A stretch of DNA of 64,000 nucleotides, taken from assembly GCF_003473485.1 (NCBI RefSeq), contig NC_053045.1:51564494-51628493 (forward strand). Direction: 5' to 3'. Position 1 is the stretch's first letter. Each line of letters begins with the position of its first letter. This stretch comes from Medicago truncatula (lineage: Eukaryota; Streptophyta; Magnoliopsida; Fabales; Fabaceae). A program made the position numbers and the translations under genes. The notes beneath the pieces were generated by a model that did not search any database, had not been told where the DNA came from, and saw only the letters and a program-made list of their open reading frames with translations. This document shows, piece after piece, positions 57,878 through 64,000 of this stretch.

Positions 57878-60576
57878 CACATTTTCACGTTATAAGCATG
57901 TTCAACAACAACAACAAAAACTATTATTCTGTTTTTAATAAAAAAAAAAAAAAACTAATTTATTTGATTTTAGTCAAACAAATTAATTTATCCGCTATCC
58001 TAATAATAAAGATTATCCGATCTAAATATGTCACGCAAATTCACCGTGTCCAAAAATTAAACATGTCATTTTATATTTCTTTGATAGTGAAAGTTTTTTT
58101 AAATAAAAATGTTTTCTTCCAACAAAAAAATGTTTTTTTATTTCGGAAAAATATGTCATTGTAATGCACCATTAGTAGTTTACTTTGCATAATCCGATCT
58201 AATTATATATGTCACTCAATTAACCTGATAGAAGCCACTCGAATATAAGTTTAATAACCCGCACAATAACATAGAGACACGTACTCATCGTTTTTCTTAG
58301 ATACGTAACCCATCGTTTTTCATGACTCAAAATTATTATTTTTAATAATTTAAGTGGTATTAATGGTTATTTTATAGTCGTCCTCAAGGGGACTTTAATT
58401 TAGTACCTTAACATTATAAAGATAAATTCATACCATTGAGCTAAGACATCAAACGTGACCTGAAGTTTTATTATATTTAGATTGAATGAAATTTCCAATC
58501 CGACTATAGTCAAATGTTTAATATAACAAGAAATATAGAATTCGAGGATAATGTATCAGTTCAAAGCATAAAACATTTTTAAATTTAACCATAGATATTT
58601 ATGATTATTTCCCTTCAAAGGTACAAGAACATTAACTATACTTTTACATTTATCATTTTTATTATTTAAAAGGGAAATGCTAACCGTGTCCCGAGGCACT
58701 GTTTACGGATATGAAAAAGAAAATTATATAGTAGCTAATGCATTGAAATTGTGAATTAATTTATAATAAAGTCAAAAACAGTTTTCTTTTATGATAATAA
58801 TTCCTTTTTATGGTATGTTTAACCGGTGTCCCATCGATTAGCAAGACCCTATTTAAAATACTTTCTATAATGATGATACGTGCTTTTTTTTTTTTTGGTA
58901 CATGATACGTGCTTATTTTCTCTTTGCAATACCGTCAAATCAAATTATAATATAAGTCTGTATTCTACATATGCCCGGTCTTATTACTTAGATCGTACTC
59001 CATATCATAGCAGTTTTTTAGTATTTAAGCTTAAAATCGAAGGTGAAATTGACCTAATAAAAAGTTTAAAAAAATTATCATTCGTATCATGCCTTTAATG
59101 TTGTGGTAGTTTATATATTTTAGACACATTTACGGCATTTTCATTTCAAAAATAGTCTCACACGCTATTTGATGTGAAATATGGTTGAAAATACGCAGAG
59201 AAAGGAAGCAAATATAAAAATTCCTGTAAAAAAGAAAGCAAATATAACAGTTTTTTTTGGGACTTATTACAATAATGTAATGTTGTTATAAAGTGCTTTT
59301 AAAAAAAAAACTATAATGTTACATTTTTTTATAGCATATATACTCACCCATATTTTAGAAAAATCGTTTTAGCTATTTACATAGAGCCAATGTGCATAAG
59401 TAAAACTATTTCATAAAATCCAAATTTCAGTAACTAAGAACAGTCAATGACATTGAAAGGAAAACAAATTTCGTAAGTTAATTGAAAAGTAAAGAGAGTT
59501 CGGGAAAGTGTAAACAAATCCAAATTGAACAACAGATAAGCAAACAAGTGATACGTGTGTCCATTAGGATGTACGTACGTGACGAAGTCAATACAGCAGA
59601 AGGCAGAGTTTGAGAGCCACCCAGCCACGTTACAAGCTTCATGTAACTTCCAAATGAACAAGTTCCAACTTCAATTTAGTCGGTTAACTCAACATAAATC
59701 TCTGTTTTTTAAAAGAGAAATACACCCAAGTCTAACCTTTTTCTCACATGATAAAAAATGTAACCTACTATTTGATCGTTATCCATGTCTGAGAGATTTT
59801 TAACTCCTTGCAAGGTCTTCTTTTATAAAAGAGGGAGGGGAGGCCTAATTTACTTTGAACCTCGATTTGGTCCACAGAAGATGGTTACCATAATTTTGAA
59901 CAAAAATGTTAAATTCAATTGCCTATACAATACTCTTGCTTTCTTATGTGAATAGTCGAAACTAATCTTGACTTAAATAAGTGACCGTTTATTTAAGTGA
60001 GGAGAAAAAATCATACCAAATATTACTCCCAGCATAAAGCTTCTTACAAGTTACAATGCTATATATGAGGCGCTCATGCAAAAATAAAATACCCCCATAT
60101 TACGAATTATAACTGTTTGATTATATTTAATGGGGTAATGACTGCTGTATTTAATTTGATGACTTGTTTTGTATCCCAAAAAAATTAAAGATTTATTGAC
60201 TCGTTTGAACTTTGAATTGAAAAAATCATGCGCTAACTTTGGCAAACAGATTATGATGCTTTGTGTGTGTGACTGTCTCCTCAACAATTTTCTCAAATCA
60301 AGCAAAAAATCCTGAACATGGAGTCGATCATGGTACTCATGATTCATTTTCGGTGGCGTATGGATGGTTAATATGATAGTTGTAATTCTTATGGACCACC
60401 GAGCAGTAGTAAATCACAGTTGCACATTTCCAAGAAAAATTCGAACGAACAACTTGAATACAATATACAGTTATGAACTTCAGTAAAAACCACAGAAGTA
60501 ATTTAACCATTTCCAACAAAAAATTGAAGTCCAATGAAACTGATATCTGTTTGAAATCTTCTGCAGTATCATCTCG
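57878..60576. other. Intergenic, no gene; FIP37 3' flank
   Basis: 2.7 kb of A+T-rich DNA without a supported gene. Short frames (for example 59434-59661) lack recognisable features. The right end contains the FIP37 3' UTR. Confidence 0.45.
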
Positions 60577-63500
60577 TCAATCCCCGGCATTGCTCTCCTG
60601 TTCTCTGCGGAGCTTTTTTTGTTGCAACTCATCTTTCAGTCTTTCAATCTCTAGATCCTTCTCATCTACTTTACCTTGCAGCATGAAAACCTGCAAGAAA
60701 ACCCAATGACTAAGACACACATACAATCTTGGACAATTAAACAAGAATACGATGGTTATATTTGAAACAAGTAATACTAAAGATTTTAAAAGAATGAATA
60801 TCGGAGTAAATAAACGAGTCCTTGAAAAATAACGGCATAAAAAAATGTACAAACCACATTTACACAATACAAACATGCCTAACGCCATAAAAAATGCCAA
60901 ATACGATTAACGAAGCTTAGGGGCAGCATTGGTTTATCTACTCTTTTTTGTTAAAATGTTCAACCATGTTATCTACAAAAGCACTTTGTTATTATTTCTT
61001 CAGAGGGGTAAGTTGAACCCATGACTTTCTTATCACTCAAACACCTATGTTCCTCCCCCAAACCACCAAGTCACCTTATATCACACTGTATCTGCACAAG
61101 AATTTTACCTATTTCATATTAGCATTTGTGACCAATATAAGCATTTCCCCAAGACAGAAGTTTTGTTGAGGTCCTTAAATGGTTTCCTAAAACAATGCTT
61201 ATCGTCATTTCTCATAAACATTGTTTAGTGAGAAAAAAATAAGTAATGCATAATAGTGATGCAAACATGCAGTGAAATTTTTTAAATCACGGTAAAATAT
61301 GAAAGTAGGGATAAGTGAAAACCGTTTCATTAGATCTTTCCACATCATTGGTCAATCCATCCATATGCTTCTGCAACTCTGTAGAAAATTTTAAGGGTTA
61401 AGATTACACAAATTGCTAATGCATAAAAATCAACCAAAAATTGCATAACTTTTAATCCCTAGTTTTTAATCTTATAACATGCAAATAAAAAGATTCCTGC
61501 AGAACATTTAACATTTTGAAACGCCCCAAGTCCCACACAATAATACTATGAAAATTGCTCTTCTCACAACAATTTTTGCTCATTCCCAACACAAAATACT
61601 CCTGCGTGAGTTAACTCACGCTAGGCTATTTTGTTGGGAATGAGCAAAATTTGTCGGGAGAAGAGCCGTACCCTAATACTATTAAGTGTTAGATAATAAA
61701 GTATTGGGCTTAAGCTATTGGGCCTTTATCATTACTAAGTTCATAGTCTGTTAGGTTTTATATATATTCTCTTATAACCTTTTGTAGTATTAAGCTATTG
61801 TTAATAATATTGAAACCCTAGCCGTCATTATTTTTATCTTTGATTTTCTATATTGTTAACACTAAGAATATTAGCAATACACTCTAAACTCTGGGAAATA
61901 ATTCCCTATTAGAGGTACCCCACACATGTAATTTTCTCAATAATAGTGTTTCAAGCATTTTTGCAATATTATTCTCAATGTATGTTTATTTCAAATAAAT
62001 AATACTACTATGTATTTACAAATTAACCTGTTTGATGAATCCAATATAGTAACAGAAGAAACAAATAGTCACCAAGTAGCCATGTAATGATATAAAGGGT
62101 CATTCGACAAAAAATACCAAACCATAATGTGATGAAATCACTCAACAACTAACCTTCAAATTGATTTCTGAGCTCTGAATTTTGATCTTTCTGCAATGAA
62201 AGTTTCATTGCTAATTCATGCATCTGCAGACCAAGCAAAAAGAAATAAAAAAGGTGATATCAGCAATAAACAATATTGACAAATTACGTAGAATAATTTG
62301 TGTAGATTTATAGTTAATGTGTGTAATGTTACTTCCAGTCAATAAATACCATAAACTTTGGATTCATCAGTTCAACATATGAAATGTGTATTAATAATTC
62401 TCTTTCTCTCATACAACACATATATAGAATGTGGGGAGGGGAAAACCAACTTTGAAATGATTGAGGTAAAGAAAAAAGAAAAAGAAAAAAAACAGTCTAT
62501 AGTTAAGCTGAGAAGCATGAAGCAAATAAGATAGCAGCACCTTTCCCTCAGAAGCTTGAAGCCCGATCTCTTCATTTTCCTCTTGCAGAGTTTTACATTT
62601 AGCCATTAGCAACTTCCCCATCTTGCTTTGGGAAGTAAATTTTACAGCAGACATTTGATCTTGCAACTCCTTTAGTCTTGTGTCCTTTTCCGCAACTAAA
62701 TTCTATGATGAGATCAGAAGTCTTGTAAAAAAGAGTTGGAATAAACACCAATGTGAATAATGCGTCTATAAACTAATAAACCAATTCCTAATATATGTAG
62801 GAAATTGGGGCATATGATGTATATTGCAATAAAAAAACACATTAAAGAATAAAATATCATAAGCCACAAAAAAAGGAAATCAAGACACGGTAAATTTGGG
62901 CTATGAAGGGGTCAATATTAGGCATGTCCAAAAGCCAAACACAACTCAGAAACTTATCAAGTTTCCTTCCGATTCATCACTGAAATTAGAGCTAATAACA
63001 GTGGTCAGCTGAAAACCTGTTATACATTTAACACCACCCTACAACCTAGAAGTTATCATTTTCATCTGTATGGTCTGCATTTAAGCCAGATAATCAAACT
63101 AGAGAGAATTCTTACCCATTTCCACCTCTCTTTTTTTCGAAAAAATTTTGATTCCATTTCCTTCTCTAATGTACTTTCTCCGTCTTTAATTAATATCTAT
63201 GAAGCATGGACACCCCTAGGACTAGGCGTGTCGCGATGTCCGATACTCCGATGACACTCGTACGACAAGATACATGTGTTGAGAAACGTTGATCAATTAG
63301 GAGGTTATAGAAATTAAAGTTGATTACAATGTTTTTAGCTTTTTTGATAGTAGATGAATAAATAAATGTCAAATACTAGGACATCTTGTTTTCGAACTTT
63401 TTTCGATGAAATAAATTGCTCAAGTTAAATTCTTATGTTTGTATTTTGATTTTCATTTTAGGCCTTCTGTAAATAAATTAATATATATGTAGCGGTGTCG

Positions 63501-63944
63501 GTGTCCTGTATTTTTTACATTAGCAGTGTCGGTGTGTTTCTATGTGCTTCATAGATTATAAGCCCCATTTGAAGAAAAAATATGTCCCTAAATATAATAA
63601 GCCTCTATGCAAATTACTAGGTGCGTTTATTATTTTTTCCAAACATACCCCTTATTAATGGGAGCCCCTAATAAGGACCCCAAATTAAAGGGACCATAGA
63701 TGACCCTCATCAAATGGTCTAACATTAAAGGATAACAATATGTTTCTTCACTGTATCTCTGGGTTGATAAAACTATGATGACAACATGGACTAACATTTT
63801 ACTAGTACAACCTGAATTAAAACATTTACCCTACTTCATGCCAAAAAAACAAAATTGATTTAAAGTTAGAACAGAAGATGAGTAAGAAACCTTTAACCGC
63901 GTGAACTCTTCATGGATTACTGGATCTAATAAGAACCTTCTTGC
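60577..63944 (-). CDS. FIP37: FIP37 / WTAP homologue, m6A writer-complex subunit (3' part only)
   Basis: Five exons on the minus strand, the 5' part lying beyond the window: 63944-63891, 62702-62541, 62223-62154, 61378-61323 and 60690-60577. They join in frame to the last 151 residues. The protein is the coiled-coil adaptor of the nuclear mRNA N6-adenosine methyltransferase complex (with MTA and MTB). Blocks: ARRFLLDPVIHEEFTRLK, VKFTSQSKMGKLLMAKC, TLQEENEEIG...ASEGK, then HELAMKLSLQKDQNSELRNQ, HMDGLTNDVERSNETVFMLQ and a charged helix ending AGD. Human WTAP has the corresponding WKFTPDSQTGKKLMAKC block. Heptad-like leucines run throughout. Several donors are weak (GTTTCT, GTGCTG, GTTTTC), but frame and homology support the joins. 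Confidence 0.9.
60951..61077 (-). mobile_element. Possible degenerate SINE in a FIP37 intron
   Basis: The minus strand reads GGTGACTTGGTGGTTTGGGG, then TCATGGGTTCAACTTACC, spaced like box A and box B of a tRNA-related SINE. It ends near an A-rich stretch. No target duplication was found. Confidence 0.35.
61550..61673. mobile_element. 124-bp MULE-type MITE in a FIP37 intron
   Basis: It folds into a single hairpin: GCTCTTCTC and ATTTTTGCTCATTCCCAACA on the left are inverted on the right. The apex is the 18-bp perfect palindrome GCGTGAGTTAACTCACGC (61604-61621). TAATACTAT flanks both sides exactly (61541-61549 and 61674-61682), a 9-bp Mutator-type duplication. It is related to the element at 41750-42041. 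Confidence 0.85.
63194..63559. repeat. Foldback in a FIP37 intron
   Basis: TATCTATGAAGCA at the left is inverted at the right ('tgcttcatagatta'). Both arms carry GTGTCGG/CCGACAC-type motifs ('cggtgtcggtgtcctg', 'gcgtgtcgcgatgtccg'). The surroundings ('tttctccgtctttaat' left, 'atgtccctaaatataata' right) look like an older Stowaway-type MITE it may have entered. No duplication was assigned. Confidence 0.5.
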
Positions 63945-64000
63945 CTGCAATTTAAATAGCAACCAAACATAAGGCAATAATTTCGGGAGCCCATAAGGGA
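63945..64000 (-). other. FIP37 intron, truncated by window end
   Basis: Sequence upstream of the acceptor AAATTGCAG; the preceding exons of FIP37 lie outside the window. Confidence 0.7.

Overview
This is an A+T-rich plant nuclear window, almost certainly from a papilionoid legume of the Medicago/Trifolium/Pisum group. The genes are intron-containing with GT-AG splice sites. The raffinose synthase exons read very close to the pea enzyme. The repeats (CACTA, MULE, hAT, Stowaway and Tourist elements, tRNA-derived SINEs, a Ty3/gypsy chromovirus) are typical of legume euchromatin. Four host genes are well supported: an oleosin (+, 12955-13554); a five-exon TAR2-type tryptophan aminotransferase-related gene (-, 17305-25695); a four-exon raffinose synthase (-, 42663-46584); and the 3' half of FIP37, the plant WTAP homologue of the m6A methyltransferase complex (-, 60577 to beyond the right edge). 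An orphan 116-codon ORF (15599-15949) remains unexplained. Exon boundaries were derived by hand; the reading frame is preserved across every proposed junction.

Layout. 1-3 kb: a MULE-type MITE, a small foldback, a frameshifted F-box-associated pseudogene and a SINE. 3.1-9.8 kb: two CACTA elements with 3-bp target-site duplications (TSDs). The second carries a truncated TNP2 transposase whose C-terminus is replaced by an HMG-box-like segment. 12-17 kb: a SINE, the oleosin with seed-type promoter motifs, a Stowaway MITE, the orphan ORF and a gypsy integrase remnant. 17.3-25.7 kb: TAR2 with a 4.8-kb first intron. 26.8-39.3 kb: accessory DNA in which I could close boundaries and TSDs for four MULE-type elements, a hAT MITE and two SINEs, plus a LINE scrap. 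40-42 kb: small foldbacks, including a Stowaway nested in a MULE MITE. 42.6-46.6 kb: raffinose synthase with two intronic foldbacks. 47.4-56.6 kb: a full-length gypsy element (8759 bp, two 2121-bp LTRs, intact 1453-codon polyprotein) inserted into a hAT MITE. 57-64 kb: MITE debris and FIP37, whose introns also hold MITEs.

The host genes do not form a pathway. Oleosin (oil bodies) and raffinose synthase (seed oligosaccharides) are both seed/desiccation-type genes, TAR2 feeds auxin synthesis, and FIP37 acts in RNA methylation. The most informative content is the transposon stratigraphy: duplicated target sites allow the order of nested insertions to be read directly. The most unusual coding object is the TNP2/HMG-box chimera.
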